Positions 8,959 to 20,077 of a stretch of 64,000 nucleotides of DNA are shown here, piece after piece. Position numbers and translations under genes: made by a program. The notes below the pieces were generated by a model. It did not search any database. It saw nothing but the letters and a program-made list of their open reading frames with translations, and was not told the DNA's origin. Source of the stretch: Pseudomonas hamedanensis (GTDB taxonomy: Bacteria > Pseudomonadota > Gammaproteobacteria > Pseudomonadales > Pseudomonadaceae); contig NZ_CP077091.1 of NCBI RefSeq assembly GCF_014268595.2, forward strand, positions 5,687,001 to 5,751,000, written 5' to 3'. Every line of letters starts with the position of its first letter. The first letter of the stretch is position 1.

Positions 8959-9411
8959 TCAGATCGCTTTGACGGAAATGATTTCCACGTCAAAGGTCAG
9001 CGTCTTGCCGGCCAACGGGTGGTTGAAGTCGATGGTCACTTGTGCGTCGTCGAATTCTTTCACCACACCCGGCAATTCAGTATTGGCCGCATCATTGAAG
9101 ATCACCAGCAAACCCGGCGACAACTCCATGTCGACAAACTGCGAGCGCGGGATGATCTGAACGTTCTGCGGGTTCGGCTGGCCGAAGGCGTTTTCCGGTT
9201 CGACGGTCAGCGTACGCTTGTCGCCCGCCTTGAAACCGAACAGCGCCGCTTCGAAACCCGGCAGCAGGTTGCCATCGCCCACCTTGAAGGTAGCCGGTGC
9301 CTTGTCGAACGTGCTGTCGACGGTGTCGCCGTTTTCCAGGCGCAAGGCAAAGTGCAAAGTGACTTCCGTGTTCTGGCCGATGCGTTGCTCAGCCGATACC
9401 TGTTCAGTCAT
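8959..9411 (-). CDS. fkpB: FkpB (SlpA), FKBP-type prolyl isomerase
   Basis: A 150-residue SlyD/SlpA-class FKBP that catalyses cis-trans isomerisation of peptidyl-prolyl bonds in the cytoplasm. The FKBP core is LRLENGDTVDSTFDKAPATF, with the inserted flap domain (VEPENAFGQPNPQNVQIIPR) in the middle, and DFNHPLAGKTLTFDVEI at the end. It lacks the metal-binding His-rich tail of SlyD. The start [12 protein letters not shown] overlaps the lspA stop by 8 bases; lspA-fkpB-ispH is the standard order in pseudomonads. Confidence 0.93.
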   Translation of the reverse strand: MTEQVSAEQRIGQNTEVTLHFALRLENGDTVDSTFDKAPATFKVGDGNLLPGFEAALFGFKAGDKRTLTVEPENAFGQPNPQNVQIIPRSQFVDMELSPGLLVIFNDAANTELPGVVKEFDDAQVTIDFNHPLAGKTLTFDVEIISVKAI

Positions 9412-9916
9412 GAGCAGCCTCTTCGGTTTTCTTCGGTTTGAACATGTCCAGTGCCAGCATGATCGCCCCAACGGTGATCGCGCTGTCAGCGAAGTTGAAC
9501 GCCGGGAAATACCAGCGGTTCTGCCAGTGCACCAGGATGAAGTCGACAACATGGCCCAAGGCAATGCGGTCATACAGATTACCCAGCGCGCCACCCAGCA
9601 CCAACGCCAAGGCGACGGCCAGCCAGGTTTCGTTGCGCCCCAAGCGCTTGAGCCAGACCACCAGCACCGCACTGACCACAATCGCAATCAGAGCGAACAG
9701 CCAGCGCTGCCAGCCGGAGCTGTCAGCCAGGAAGCTGAACGCAGCGCCGGTGTTGTAGGCCAGGGTCCAGCTGAAGTAATCGGGAATAATCACGATCTGC
9801 TGGAACATTTCGAGCTTGTCTTCGAAGTAGAACTTGCTGGCCTGGTCAATGACCAGTACCAGCAAGCTCAACCACAGCCAGCTCAGCCGTCCGAAACGGC
9901 CAACGGCATCAGGCAT
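9404..9916 (-). CDS. lspA: LspA, lipoprotein signal peptidase II
   Basis: A 170-residue inner-membrane aspartyl protease with four predicted transmembrane helices. It removes the signal peptide of prolipoproteins after diacylglyceryl transfer. Catalytic motifs are [15 protein letters not shown] (both Asp present), with [11 protein letters not shown] and [12 protein letters not shown] upstream. It overlaps the ileS stop by 8 bases, the classic ileS-lspA coupling. Confidence 0.96.
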   Translation of the reverse strand: MPDAVGRFGRLSWLWLSLLVLVIDQASKFYFEDKLEMFQQIVIIPDYFSWTLAYNTGAAFSFLADSSGWQRWLFALIAIVVSAVLVVWLKRLGRNETWLAVALALVLGGALGNLYDRIALGHVVDFILVHWQNRWYFPAFNFADSAITVGAIMLALDMFKPKKTEEAAHD

Positions 9917-12740
9917 AGTGACGAACCTCGCCAGCGCCGCTGATGTTGTCGACGCAGCGACCGCAGATTTCCGGATGCTCCGGGTTCACGCCGACATCTT
10001 CGCGGCAGTGCCAGCAACGGGCGCACTTCGGGAAGGCCGACTTGACGATCTTCAGTTTCAGACCGCTGACTTCGGTTGCCACCGCATCGGCCGGAGCCTG
10101 CACAAATGGCGCAACGCTTGCAGTCGAAGTGATCAATACAAAGCGCAGTTCGTTGCTCAGCTTGGCCAGATCGGCGCTCAGCGCCTCTTCGGCAAATAGC
10201 GTCACTTCGGCCTGCAGGTTGCCACCGACAGCTTTCGCCGCGCGCTGGATTTCCATCTCTTTGTTGACCGCGACTTTCACTTCCATGATGCGATCCCAGT
10301 AGGCGCGACCCAGCTCGAAGCCTTCCGGCAGCTCGGTCAGGCCTTCGTACCAGGTGTTGAGCATGACGGACTCGTTGCGCTCGCCCGGCAGGTATTGCCA
10401 CAGTTCGTCGGCGGTGAAGGCGAGGATCGGCGCGATCCAGCGCACCAGCGCTTCAGAGATGTGGAACAGCGCGGTCTGGCACGAGCGACGCGCCTTGCTG
10501 TCGGCACCGGTGGTGTACTGGCGGTCCTTGATGATGTCGAGATAGAAACCACCCAGCTCCTGCACGCAGAAGTTGTGGATCTTCGAGTAGACGTTCCAGA
10601 AACGGTATTCGCCGTAGTGCTCTTGCAGTTCGCGTTGCAGCAACAGTGTGCGATCCACTGCCCAGCGATCCAGCGCCAGCATGTCTTCGGCCGGCAGCAG
10701 GTCGGTGGCCGGGTTGAAACCGGTCAGGTTGGAAAGCAGGAAACGCGCGGTGTTACGGATGCGCCGATAGGCATCCGCGCTGCGCTGCAGAATCTGCTCG
10801 GACACCGCCATTTCGCCGGAGTAGTCAGTCGATGCAACCCACAGACGCATGATGTCGGCGCCCAGGGTGTCGTTGACTTTCTGCGGAGCGATCACGTTGC
10901 CCAACGACTTGGACATCTTGCGACCGGACTCGTCGACGGTGAAGCCGTGGGTCAGCAGTTCGCGGTACGGTGCGTGGTTGTCGATGGCGCAACCGGTCAG
11001 CAAAGACGAGTGGAACCAGCCACGGTGCTGGTCGGAGCCTTCCAGGTACAGGTCGGCGCGCGGGCCGCTCTCGTGACCCATCGGGTGCGAACCACGCAGG
11101 ACGTGCCAGTGCGTGGTGCCCGAGTCGAACCAGACGTCGAGGGTGTCGCTGATCTTGTCGTACTGCGGCGCTTCATCGCCCAGCAGTTCGGCGGCGTCGA
11201 GCTTGAACCAGGCTTCGATGCCTTCGACTTCAACGCGCTTGGCGACTTCTTCCATCAGCTCGACAGTGCGGGGGTGCAGCTCACCGCTTTCCTTGTTGAG
11301 GAAGAACGGGATCGGCACGCCCCAGTTGCGCTGACGCGAGATGCACCAGTCCGGGCGGTTGGCGATCATCGAGTGCAGGCGCGCCTGGCCCCAGGCCGGA
11401 ACGAACTTGGTGTCTTCGATGGCTTTGAGCGAGCGCACGCGCAGGGTATCGCCGCTGGTTGGCTCTTTGTCCATGCCGATGAACCACTGCGCGGTGGCGC
11501 GGTAGATCAGCGGGGTTTTGTGGCGCCAGCAGTGCATGTAGCTGTGTTCGATGACGGTGGTGTGCATCAGCGCACCGACTTCGGTCAGTTTTTCAACGAT
11601 CGCCGGGTTGGCCTTCCAGATGAACTGGCCGCCAAAGAACTCCAGCGACGGCACGTACACGCCGTTGCTCTGCACCGGGTTGAGGATGTCGTCGTTGACC
11701 ATGCCGTATTTTTTGCAGGTCACGAAGTCGTCGACGCCGTAGGCCGGGGCGGAGTGAACCACGCCGGTGCCAGCGCCCAGTTCGACGTAGTCTGCCAGGT
11801 ATACCGGCGACAGACGATCGTAGAACGGATGACGGAAGTTGATCAGCTCCAGTTCTTTACCGGTGGTGGTGGCGATGACCGAACCTTGCACGCCGTAGCG
11901 CGCCAGGCAGGCTTCGACCAGCTCTTCAGCCAGCACCAGCAGCTTGTCGCCGATATCGACCAGGGCGTAGTTGAATTCCGGGTGCACGTTCAGCGCCTGG
12001 TTGGCCGGGATGGTCCACGGGGTGGTGGTCCAGATCACGATCGCAGCAGGTTTGCTCAGCGACGCCAGACCGAAGGCGGCAGCCAGTTTGGCCTCGTCAG
12101 CGATCGGGAACGCCACGTCGATGGTCGAGGACTTTTTGTTCTCGTATTCGACTTCCGCTTCAGCCAGGGCCGAACCGCAATCGAAGCACCAGTTCACCGG
12201 CTTGAGGCCCTTGAACACGAAACCGCCCTTGACGATTTCGGCGAGGGCGCGAATTTCACCGGCCTCGTTCTTGAAATCCATGGTCTTGTACGGGTTGGCG
12301 AAGTCGCCCAGCACGCCGAGGCGGATAAATTCGGACTTCTGCCCTTCGATCTGCTCGGTGGCGTAGGCACGGCACAGCTCACGGGTTTTATCCGCGCCCA
12401 GATTCTTGCCGTGGGTCACTTCAACCTTGTGTTCGATCGGCAGACCGTGGCAGTCCCAGCCCGGCACATACGGCGCGTCGAAACCCGACAGGGTTTTCGA
12501 GCGGATGATCATGTCCTTGAGAATCTTGTTCAGTGCGTGACCGATGTGGATCGTGCCGTTGGCGTACGGAGGGCCGTCGTGCAGGACGAACTTCGGACGA
12601 TCCTTGCCAATCTCGCGCAACTTTCCGTACAGGCCAATACTGTCCCAGCGCTGCAGGATCTGCGGTTCGCGCTGTGGCAGGCCGGCCTTCATTGGGAAGG
12701 CGGTGTCCGGAAGGTTTAGCGTGGCTTTATAGTCGGTCAT
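9909..12740 (-). CDS. ileS: Isoleucyl-tRNA synthetase
   Basis: A 943-residue class I aminoacyl-tRNA synthetase that charges tRNA-Ile. The HIGH motif is in [15 protein letters not shown] near residue 60 and the KMSKS loop in [10 protein letters not shown] near residue 605. The editing domain ([16 protein letters not shown]) lies between them, and the C-terminal zinc finger is [13 protein letters not shown]...CGRC. This arrangement and length match the eubacterial IleS1 form, not the mupirocin-resistant IleS2 type. It begins 13 bases after the ribF stop and overlaps lspA, forming the ribF-ileS-lspA-fkpB-ispH series. Confidence 0.98.
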   Translation of the reverse strand: MTDYKATLNLPDTAFPMKAGLPQREPQILQRWDSIGLYGKLREIGKDRPKFVLHDGPPYANGTIHIGHALNKILKDMIIRSKTLSGFDAPYVPGWDCHGLPIEHKVEVTHGKNLGADKTRELCRAYATEQIEGQKSEFIRLGVLGDFANPYKTMDFKNEAGEIRALAEIVKGGFVFKGLKPVNWCFDCGSALAEAEVEYENKKSSTIDVAFPIADEAKLAAAFGLASLSKPAAIVIWTTTPWTIPANQALNVHPEFNYALVDIGDKLLVLAEELVEACLARYGVQGSVIATTTGKELELINFRHPFYDRLSPVYLADYVELGAGTGVVHSAPAYGVDDFVTCKKYGMVNDDILNPVQSNGVYVPSLEFFGGQFIWKANPAIVEKLTEVGALMHTTVIEHSYMHCWRHKTPLIYRATAQWFIGMDKEPTSGDTLRVRSLKAIEDTKFVPAWGQARLHSMIANRPDWCISRQRNWGVPIPFFLNKESGELHPRTVELMEEVAKRVEVEGIEAWFKLDAAELLGDEAPQYDKISDTLDVWFDSGTTHWHVLRGSHPMGHESGPRADLYLEGSDQHRGWFHSSLLTGCAIDNHAPYRELLTHGFTVDESGRKMSKSLGNVIAPQKVNDTLGADIMRLWVASTDYSGEMAVSEQILQRSADAYRRIRNTARFLLSNLTGFNPATDLLPAEDMLALDRWAVDRTLLLQRELQEHYGEYRFWNVYSKIHNFCVQELGGFYLDIIKDRQYTTGADSKARRSCQTALFHISEALVRWIAPILAFTADELWQYLPGERNESVMLNTWYEGLTELPEGFELGRAYWDRIMEVKVAVNKEMEIQRAAKAVGGNLQAEVTLFAEEALSADLAKLSNELRFVLITSTASVAPFVQAPADAVATEVSGLKLKIVKSAFPKCARCWHCREDVGVNPEHPEICGRCVDNISGAGEVRHYA

Positions 12741-12753
12741 TTAAGGCTCTTCA

Positions 12754-13692
12754 TTAGCGATGGGCGCTAGGTGCGGCTAGTGCACGGGCGGCGGCGACAT
12801 CCGCGTTGATCGCCGTTTTCAGCGCCTCCAGGGAGGCGAATCGCTGCTCTTCACGCAGCTTTTGGTGGAAAACCACCGTCAAACGCCGGTCATACAGATC
12901 GCCGGCAAAATCTAAAAGATGGACCTCAAGGTGGGCCTTGCCGTCACCTTGTACCGTGGGCCGCACGCCGATGTTGGCGACGCCGGGCCAGGTTTTGCCG
13001 TCGATGTCGACATTCACCAGATACACGCCGGTGAACGGTACGCGACGGCGCTTGAGTTGAACATTGGCAGTGGGCGTACCCAGTTGCCGGGCCAGCTTCT
13101 GGCCGTGCAGCACGCGACCGGCAATCCGGTACGGACGGCCGAGCAAGCGTTCGGCCAAGGCAAAATCGGCAGCGGCCAAGGCGTTGCGCACTTGCGTGCT
13201 GCTGACGCGAAGGCCGTCCAGCTCGACGGTCTGCGCAGCTTCCACAGTAAAACCGTGCATTTGCCCGGCTTGCAGCAGGAAATCGAAATCACCGAGGCGG
13301 TCGCAACCGAAGCGGAAATCGTCACCGACCTCCAGATGCTGTACGCCAAGACCGTCGACCAGAATGGTATCGACGAACTCACTGGCGCTGAGCTTGCTCA
13401 GGCGCTGGTTGAACGCCAGGCACAAGACCCGGTCGACGCCTTCGGCGGCGAGCAATTGCAGTTTGTCACGCAAGCGCGCCAGCCGTGCCGGCGCCGTGTC
13501 AGGGGCAAAGAATTCCCGTGGCTGCGGCTCGAAAATCACCACGCAGCTGGGTACGCCCAACTCGAGCGCACGCTCACGCAGTCGGGCCAGGATTGCCTGG
13601 TGACCACGGTGAACACCGTCAAAGTTGCCAATAGTGGCGACGCAGCCCCGATGCTGGGGGCGCAAGTTGTGGAGGCCTCGAACCAGCTGCAT
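12754..13692 (-). CDS. ribF: RibF, riboflavin kinase/FAD synthetase
   Basis: A 312-residue bifunctional enzyme that makes FMN from riboflavin and then FAD. The N-terminal nucleotidyltransferase domain holds ATIGNFDGVHRGHQAIL; the C-terminal kinase domain holds GTPTANVQLKRR and TGVYLVNVDIDGKTWPGVAN. The start MQLVRGLHNLRPQHRG is preferred to upstream in-frame codons because family members begin here. It precedes ileS by 13 bases and follows murJ after 129 bases, matching the conserved murJ-ribF-ileS order. Confidence 0.95.
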   Translation of the reverse strand: MQLVRGLHNLRPQHRGCVATIGNFDGVHRGHQAILARLRERALELGVPSCVVIFEPQPREFFAPDTAPARLARLRDKLQLLAAEGVDRVLCLAFNQRLSKLSASEFVDTILVDGLGVQHLEVGDDFRFGCDRLGDFDFLLQAGQMHGFTVEAAQTVELDGLRVSSTQVRNALAAADFALAERLLGRPYRIAGRVLHGQKLARQLGTPTANVQLKRRRVPFTGVYLVNVDIDGKTWPGVANIGVRPTVQGDGKAHLEVHLLDFAGDLYDRRLTVVFHQKLREEQRFASLEALKTAINADVAAARALAAPSAHR

Positions 13693-13821
13693 AACGCGCT
13701 TCTTGCTCATAAAGTGGTCGATTATAACCACACCCGACGGTCGGCGACAGGCAACACCGTAACGCAAAGTGATCGAGCCGACAAAACTGCCAGCCGGCGT
13801 CTGGCCTTAACCGCTAAAACC

Positions 13822-15360
13822 TCAGCTCAAAGCCTTGCGATTGAAGTCGCGCAGGCGGAAACCGAGCAGCAGCAACATGCCGAAGTACGCCACCACACCC
13901 GCCACCACCAAGGCCCCCAGGCGCAGGAATCGCTCAAGCATGTGCCCCTCGTCCCAGGCCGGCATGAAATGCATGCCCGCGAGCAACACCGCCGACATCA
14001 CCGCCACCGCCACTACCAGCTTGAAAGCGAACTTGCCCCAGCCCGGTTGTGGCTGATACATGTTCTGCTTGCGCAACTGATAGAACAGCAGCCCGGCATT
14101 CAGGCAGGCGCCGGCACTGATCGCCAGCGCTAGGCCAGCGTGAGCCAGCGGCCCGATCAACGCCAGGTTGAACAGTTGCGTGCAGACCAGAGTGAAGATT
14201 GCGATTTTCACTGGCGTACGGATGTTCTGTTGCGCATAAAAGCCCGGCGCCAGCACCTTGATCACGATAATCCCCAGCAGGCCGGCAGAATAAGCAATCA
14301 GCGCGCGCTGGGTCATTTCGGCATCAAAGCCGCTGAACTGGCCGTACTGAAACAGCGAAACGGTCAGCGGCTCAGCCAGAATCCCCAATGCCAATGCGCA
14401 CGGCAGCACCAGCACGAAGCACAGGCGCAGGCCCCAGTCGAGAATCCGCGAATACTCGTGACGATCCTTGCTGGCGTAGGTTTTTGCCAGAGTCGGCAGC
14501 AGAATCGTGCCGAGTGCCACGCCCAATACGCCGGACGGCAGCTCCATCAAGCGGTCGGCGTAGTACATCCACGACACTGAACCGGCGACCAGAAACGAGG
14601 CGAAAATCGTATTGATGATCAACGAAATCTGGCTGACCGACACACCGAGAATCGCCGGCAACATTTGCTTCATCACCCGCCACACGCCGCTGTCGCGCAG
14701 ATTCAGCCGCGGCAACACCAGCATGCCGATCTTTTTCAGGTGCGGCAGTTGATAAAGCAATTGCGCCAGGCCGCCGACCAATACCGCCCAGCCGAGGGCC
14801 ATGACCGGCGGATCGAAGTACGGCGTCAGGAACAGCGAAAACACGATCATGCTGACATTGAGCAGGGTCGGCACGAAGGCCGGCACCGAAAACCGGTTCC
14901 AGGTATTGAGAATCGCACCGGCCAGCGAGGACAGGGAAATCAGCAATATATAAGGAAAGGTCACCCGCAACAGGTCGGAAGTCAGCTGGAATTTTTCTGG
15001 CGTATCGGTAAAACCCGGCGCCGTGGCCCAGATCACCCAGGGCGCGGCAATCATGCCCAGCGCGGTGACCACTGCCAGCACCAGGGTCAGCAAGCCCGAC
15101 ACATAGGCAATAAAAGTGCGCGTCGCCTCTTCGCCCTGCTGGCTTTTGTACTCGGCGAGAATCGGCACGAAGGCCTGGGAAAAAGCCCCTTCGGCAAAGA
15201 TCCGCCGCAGCAGATTGGGCAGTTTGAAGGCAATAAAGAAGGCGTCCGTGGCCATCCCGGCGCCGAATGTCCGTGCGATCAGCGTGTCACGAACAAAGCC
15301 CAGAATCCGGGAAAGCATCGTGATAGAGCTGACGGCGGCCAACGATTTGAGCAGATTCAT
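13822..15360 (-). CDS. murJ: MurJ (MviN), lipid II flippase
   Basis: A 512-residue polytopic membrane protein of the MOP superfamily, with about fourteen hydrophobic segments. MurJ flips lipid II across the inner membrane for peptidoglycan synthesis. The N-terminus [20 protein letters not shown] followed by [20 protein letters not shown] is the family signature. It is divergent from rpsT and upstream of ribF, as is usual in gammaproteobacteria. Confidence 0.95.
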   Translation of the reverse strand: MNLLKSLAAVSSITMLSRILGFVRDTLIARTFGAGMATDAFFIAFKLPNLLRRIFAEGAFSQAFVPILAEYKSQQGEEATRTFIAYVSGLLTLVLAVVTALGMIAAPWVIWATAPGFTDTPEKFQLTSDLLRVTFPYILLISLSSLAGAILNTWNRFSVPAFVPTLLNVSMIVFSLFLTPYFDPPVMALGWAVLVGGLAQLLYQLPHLKKIGMLVLPRLNLRDSGVWRVMKQMLPAILGVSVSQISLIINTIFASFLVAGSVSWMYYADRLMELPSGVLGVALGTILLPTLAKTYASKDRHEYSRILDWGLRLCFVLVLPCALALGILAEPLTVSLFQYGQFSGFDAEMTQRALIAYSAGLLGIIVIKVLAPGFYAQQNIRTPVKIAIFTLVCTQLFNLALIGPLAHAGLALAISAGACLNAGLLFYQLRKQNMYQPQPGWGKFAFKLVVAVAVMSAVLLAGMHFMPAWDEGHMLERFLRLGALVVAGVVAYFGMLLLLGFRLRDFNRKALS

Positions 15361-15530
15361 TGAGAGAGTTTGTGCCTGTCGATAAACAGCAGGCGAACAA
15401 TGCGCCTACTTGTGCGATACTCCGCGCCGCAGCAGCACAGAGCCAAAGCTCGCGAGTTTACAGGTCAAGCGCCGGAAATAAATATCCCGCCTCTTTATAC
15501 CTACCACTTAGCGGAACGATTCAAGTGCCC

Positions 15531-15559
15531 TTGACAAGACAAGTCTTCATCGGCATGAT
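15531..15559 (+). promoter_or_regulatory. Sigma-70 promoter of rpsT
   Basis: A perfect -35 TTGACA (15531-15536) and a -10 CATGAT (15554-15559, 4/6) are separated by 17 bases. The inferred transcript start is about 45 bases before the rpsT start codon. Confidence 0.7.
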
Positions 15560-15612
15560 TCGCGGCCTATTTTGTTTGCTATTTCCTAAAAAGTCTTTCG
15601 AGGAGCTCGACG

Positions 15613-15885
15613 GTGGCCAACTCACCTTCCGCCAAAAAACGTGCAAAACAGGCTGAGAAGCGTCGCAGCCACAACGCCAGCCTGCGTTCCATGGTTCGTA
15701 CCTACATCAAGAATGTAGTTAAGGCCATCGACGCAAAAGACGCTGAAAAAGCTCAAGCTGCATACGTTCTGGCTGTGCCAGTTATCGACCGCATGGCCGA
15801 TAAAGGCATCATCCACAAGAACAAGGCTGCTCGTCATAAGAGCCGTCTGAATGGCCACGTCAAAGCGCTGAAAGAAGCTGCTTAA
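15613..15885 (+). CDS. rpsT: 30S ribosomal protein S20
   Basis: A 90-residue basic protein, [20 protein letters not shown] at the N-terminus, which binds 16S rRNA early in small-subunit assembly. The start codon is GTG, preceded by a GAGGAG-type ribosome site. E. coli rpsT also has a non-ATG start (TTG), which takes part in autogenous control of S20, so the weak start here may have the same role (inference). It is a single-gene unit with its own promoter and a strong terminator. Confidence 0.97.
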   Translation: MANSPSAKKRAKQAEKRRSHNASLRSMVRTYIKNVVKAIDAKDAEKAQAAYVLAVPVIDRMADKGIIHKNKAARHKSRLNGHVKALKEAA

Positions 15886-15902
15886 TCGACGTAGTCATTA
15901 AA

Positions 15903-15928
15903 AAACCGACCTCAGGGTCGGTTTTTTA
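15903..15928 (+). terminator. Terminator of rpsT
   Basis: The stem ACCGACC/GGGTCGGT has a three-base loop and is followed by TTTTTT. It is 18 bases after the rpsT stop. Confidence 0.9.
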
Positions 15929-15962
15929 TTGCCTGTGATTTAACAAGCTACGCGCAAAAAAA

Positions 15963-16065
15963 TGTAGGAGTGAGCCTGCTCCGGGCGGCGTTCCGACGAT
16001 AGCGGTGTCTCAGATGAAGATTTCTATCTGACACACCGCTATCGCGAGCAGGCTCACTCCTACAG
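15963..16065. repeat. REPIN, class A, with one interrupted arm
   Basis: The right arm is a normal class A REP (CGCTATCGCGAGCAGGCTCA). In the left arm about 15 extra bases (CGGGCGGCGTTCCGA) break the small hairpin between CCTGCTC and CGATAGCG. It lies between the ends of rpsT and creA. Confidence 0.85.
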
Positions 16066-16078
16066 TTGGTTTGCGGCG

Positions 16079-16546
16079 TTATTGCTGGACCGGCACCCAC
16101 GGCAGGATCGGAATGGCCGTGACCGCATTCTGCGGGCTGCCCTCGATCAGGCGATCGCTGTAGACCAGGTACACCAGCGTATTGCGCTTCTTGTCGAGGA
16201 AACGCACCACTTGCATGGTCTTGAACACCAGCGAGGTGCGCTCCTTGAACACCTCATCGCCATCCTTCAGCTCGCCCTTGAATTTGATCGGGCCGACCTG
16301 CCGGCACGCGATCGACGCTTCTGCACGATCTTCAGCCAGACCCAGCCCACCCTTCACACCGCCGGTCTTGGCGCGCGACAGGTAGCAGGTCACACCTTCA
16401 ACTTTCGGATCATCGAACGCCTCGACCACTATCCGGTCATTCGGCCCGACAAACTTGAACACTGTCGACACCTGGCCGATTTCCTCGGCCGAAGCCAGCA
16501 ATGGCATTGCCATCAGCAAGGCCAACAATCCTTTTGCTACGCGCAT
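16079..16546 (-). CDS. creA: CreA family secreted protein
   Basis: A 155-residue protein with a signal peptide (about residues 1-20, [20 protein letters not shown]). The mature part has the CreA signature: [38 protein letters not shown], then [20 protein letters not shown]. CreA is widespread in proteobacteria, periplasmic, and of unknown function. It starts 10 bases after the proB stop with AAGGAAAA before the ATG, so it is probably co-transcribed with proB. Confidence 0.9.
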   Translation of the reverse strand: MRVAKGLLALLMAMPLLASAEEIGQVSTVFKFVGPNDRIVVEAFDDPKVEGVTCYLSRAKTGGVKGGLGLAEDRAEASIACRQVGPIKFKGELKDGDEVFKERTSLVFKTMQVVRFLDKKRNTLVYLVYSDRLIEGSPQNAVTAIPILPWVPVQQ

Positions 16547-16556
16547 CGAGTTTTCC

Positions 16557-17675
16557 TTAGACCAGAATCAGGTTGTCACGGTGAACCAGCTCCGGCTCCG
16601 CCATGTAACCAAGCAAACCGACAATCGCATCCGACGACTGGCCGATGATTTTTTGTGCTTCCAGCGCACTGTAGTTGGCCAGGCCACGAGCGATCTCACG
16701 ACCGTCCGGCGCCACGCAAACCACCATTTCGCCACGACGGAAACTGCCCTGCACCAGCTTGACGCCGACCGGCAACAAGCTCTTGTTACCCTGGGACAGC
16801 GCCGACACTGCACCATCGTCCAGCACCAGCGTACCGCGGGTTTGCAGATGCCCGGCCAGCCACTGCTTGCGCGCCGCCAGCATGCCACGCTCAGGCGAGA
16901 GCAAGGTGCCGATGCGCTCGCCGGCCTTCAGACGGTCAAGCACTCGCTCAAGACGCCCACCAACAATAATCGTGTGCGCCCCGGAACGTGCCGCCAGTCG
17001 CGCCGCGCGCAACTTGGTCTGCATGCCGCCGCGCCCCAGCGCACCGCCGGTACCGCCCGCCACTGCATCCAGCGTCGGATCATCGGCGCGCGCCTCAAAG
17101 ATCATCTTCGCATCAGGGTTGTTGCGCGGATCGGCATCGAACATGCCGTCGCGATCCGTGAGGATCACCAGCAGGTCCGCCTCAACCAGGTTGGCCACCA
17201 GCGCCGCCAGGGTATCGTTGTCGCCGAAACGGATTTCATCGGTGACCACGGTGTCGTTTTCGTTGATCACCGGGATGACTTTCAGCTCGACCAGTGCGCG
17301 CAAGGTGCTGCGGGCGTTCAGGTAGCGCTTGCGGTCGGACAGGTCGTCGTGGGTCAGGAGAATCTGCGCGGTGTGCCGGCCATGCTCGGCGAAGCTCGAT
17401 TCCCACGCCTGCACCAGCCCCATCTGACCAATTGCGGCGGCCGCCTGGAGCTCGTGCATCGCACTGGGTCGCGCGGTCCAGCCCAAGCGGCTCATGCCCG
17501 CCGCCACTGCCCCGGAGGACACCAGCACCAACTCGACGCCCGCCTCGTGCAAGGCCACCATCTGCTCGACCCAGACACCCATTGCCGCACGATCCAGCCC
17601 TTTGCCATCAGCCGTCAGCAACGCGCTGCCGATCTTCACGACCCAACGCTGCGCACCTGTCACCTTGCTCCGCAT
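16557..17675 (-). CDS. proB: Glutamate 5-kinase
   Basis: A 372-residue enzyme that phosphorylates glutamate, the first and feedback-inhibited step of proline synthesis. The amino-acid kinase domain spans about residues 10-260 ([48 protein letters not shown]); a PUA domain fills the C-terminus ([20 protein letters not shown]). The start [11 protein letters not shown] is taken 3 codons inside the frame, as in relatives. It follows obg after a gap containing a terminator and precedes creA closely. Confidence 0.96.
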   Translation of the reverse strand: MRSKVTGAQRWVVKIGSALLTADGKGLDRAAMGVWVEQMVALHEAGVELVLVSSGAVAAGMSRLGWTARPSAMHELQAAAAIGQMGLVQAWESSFAEHGRHTAQILLTHDDLSDRKRYLNARSTLRALVELKVIPVINENDTVVTDEIRFGDNDTLAALVANLVEADLLVILTDRDGMFDADPRNNPDAKMIFEARADDPTLDAVAGGTGGALGRGGMQTKLRAARLAARSGAHTIIVGGRLERVLDRLKAGERIGTLLSPERGMLAARKQWLAGHLQTRGTLVLDDGAVSALSQGNKSLLPVGVKLVQGSFRRGEMVVCVAPDGREIARGLANYSALEAQKIIGQSSDAIVGLLGYMAEPELVHRDNLILV

Positions 17676-17770
17676 CATCTTCAACCTTAGCTTGAGGACA
17701 GCGCGACCCAGCGCTGCCCGTGACGTTAATCGTGGTTATTGGTGACCAACGATCGATTTCCGGATACTAA

Positions 17771-17794
17771 AACGCCGCTCGATTGAGCGGCGTT
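17771..17794 (-). terminator. Terminator after obg
   Basis: A 10-base-pair stem AACGCCGCTC/GAGCGGCGTT with a four-base loop ends in a short T run in the minus direction, between obg and proB. It probably attenuates but need not fully stop transcription. Confidence 0.75.
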
Positions 17795-17812
17795 CAAGTT
17801 TATCGCAACAGA

Positions 17813-19075
<1,263 letters not shown>

Positions 19076-19185
19076 TCAAGACATAAGACTCTTGCAAAAA
19101 TGAGCGCAGCGACCCCAAAACACGACCTGCATCGCACGCCGACAGCCCATACAAACAGCTTTGCAAGAGACTCACCCCACAAACG

Positions 19186-19214
19186 AAAAAGCCCCGTCGC
19201 GAGACAGGGCTTTT
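19186..19214 (-). terminator. Terminator after rpmA
   Basis: An imperfect stem, GCCC-GTC paired with GAC-GGGC around a GCGA loop, is followed by TTTTT in the minus direction. It lies between rpmA and obg. Confidence 0.7.
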
Positions 19215-19229
19215 CCAGCGATCTCGCAG

Positions 19230-19487
19230 TTAGGCTGCGACAACGCTCACGTAACGGCGGTTGAACGCGCCTTTTACTTCAAACTTGATCACGCCTTCGA
19301 TTTTCGCGAAGAGGGTGTGATCCTTACCCATGCCTACACCGTAACCGGCGTGGAATTGGGTGCCGCGCTGACGCACGATGATGTTGCCCGGAATGATTTT
19401 CTGGCCGCCATACATCTTGACGCCAAGGCGTTTGGCTTCTGAGTCGCGACCGTTACGGGTACTACCACCAGCTTTTTTGTGTGCCAT
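19230..19487 (-). CDS. rpmA: 50S ribosomal protein L27
   Basis: An 85-residue protein, [20 protein letters not shown] at the N-terminus, with the conserved core [21 protein letters not shown]27 lies near the peptidyl-transferase centre. There is no N-terminal extension of the kind cleaved in Firmicutes. It follows rplU by about 35 bases. Confidence 0.98.
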   Translation of the reverse strand: MAHKKAGGSTRNGRDSEAKRLGVKMYGGQKIIPGNIIVRQRGTQFHAGYGVGMGKDHTLFAKIEGVIKFEVKGAFNRRYVSVVAA

Positions 19488-19522
19488 GAGTTCAATTCTC
19501 CTAGTGAGGAATTAGGCTGTAA

Positions 19523-19837
19523 TTAAGCCTGAATACCGGTGATTTTGATCTCGGTGTACCACTGGCGGTGGCCCATACGCTTCATGTGGTGCTTACGGCG
19601 ACGGAACTTGATGATGCGGACTTTATCGTGACGACCTTGGGAGATCACTTCAGCCACAACGGTAGCGCCAGCAACAACTGGAGCGCCGATATTCACGTCG
19701 TCGCCATTGGCAACCAACAGAACGCGATCAAAGGTAACGGATTCGCCGGTAGCGACTTCCAGTTTTTCGATCTTCAGGTATTCACCTGGGGCGACCTTGT
19801 ATTGCTTGCCGCCAGTAACGATTACTGCATAAGACAT
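19523..19837 (-). CDS. rplU: 50S ribosomal protein L21
   Basis: A 104-residue protein, [20 protein letters not shown], ending with the RNA-binding stretch [19 protein letters not shown]. It binds 23S rRNA with L20. The ATG at [10 protein letters not shown] is correct; the open frame upstream lies in the untranslated leader. It is the first gene of rplU-rpmA-obg, with a promoter about 130 bases upstream. Confidence 0.98.
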   Translation of the reverse strand: MSYAVIVTGGKQYKVAPGEYLKIEKLEVATGESVTFDRVLLVANGDDVNIGAPVVAGATVVAEVISQGRHDKVRIIKFRRRKHHMKRMGHRQWYTEIKITGIQA

Positions 19838-19969
19838 GGTATTTCTCCGATAATCCTGCTCACCCAGCTCTTTATAGGAAGAGGTATTGGCTGGCATGGC
19901 TGCATGGGGCTGGATGGCCCGCTAGCAATTGCGTAAGGCAGGTGCTGCCCAGGAAGTTCAGGGTGCGCG

Positions 19970-19998
19970 ATTGTACGCAAGCCGCCGTACGCTTGCAA
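19970..19998 (-). promoter_or_regulatory. Promoter of rplU-rpmA
   Basis: Read on the minus strand, TTGCAA (-35, 19993-19998) and TACAAT (-10, 19970-19975, 5/6) are separated by 17 bases. This gives rplU a leader of about 125 bases. Confidence 0.6.
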
Positions 19999-20016
19999 GT
20001 AGCCGTCCATCGCGCC

Positions 20017-20045
20017 TTGACAGGTCCGGATGGGGGTCCTAGCAT
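20017..20045 (+). promoter_or_regulatory. Promoter of ispB
   Basis: TTGACA (20017-20022) and TAGCAT (20040-20045, 4/6) are 17 bases apart. Transcription would start near 20052, which rules out an upstream start codon at 20030 and supports the ATG at 20078. It is back to back with the rplU promoter, 18 bases away. Confidence 0.65.
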
Positions 20046-20077
20046 GCCGCGCAACCCTTCTGGAGCGACTCTCGCTG

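Noticed and set aside
10395..12719. Long open frame on the plus strand opposite ileS (774 codons).
   Set aside because: It is a mirror of GC-rich ileS codons, has low-complexity composition (Arg, Val, Gln, His rich), no family motif, and ileS is certain.
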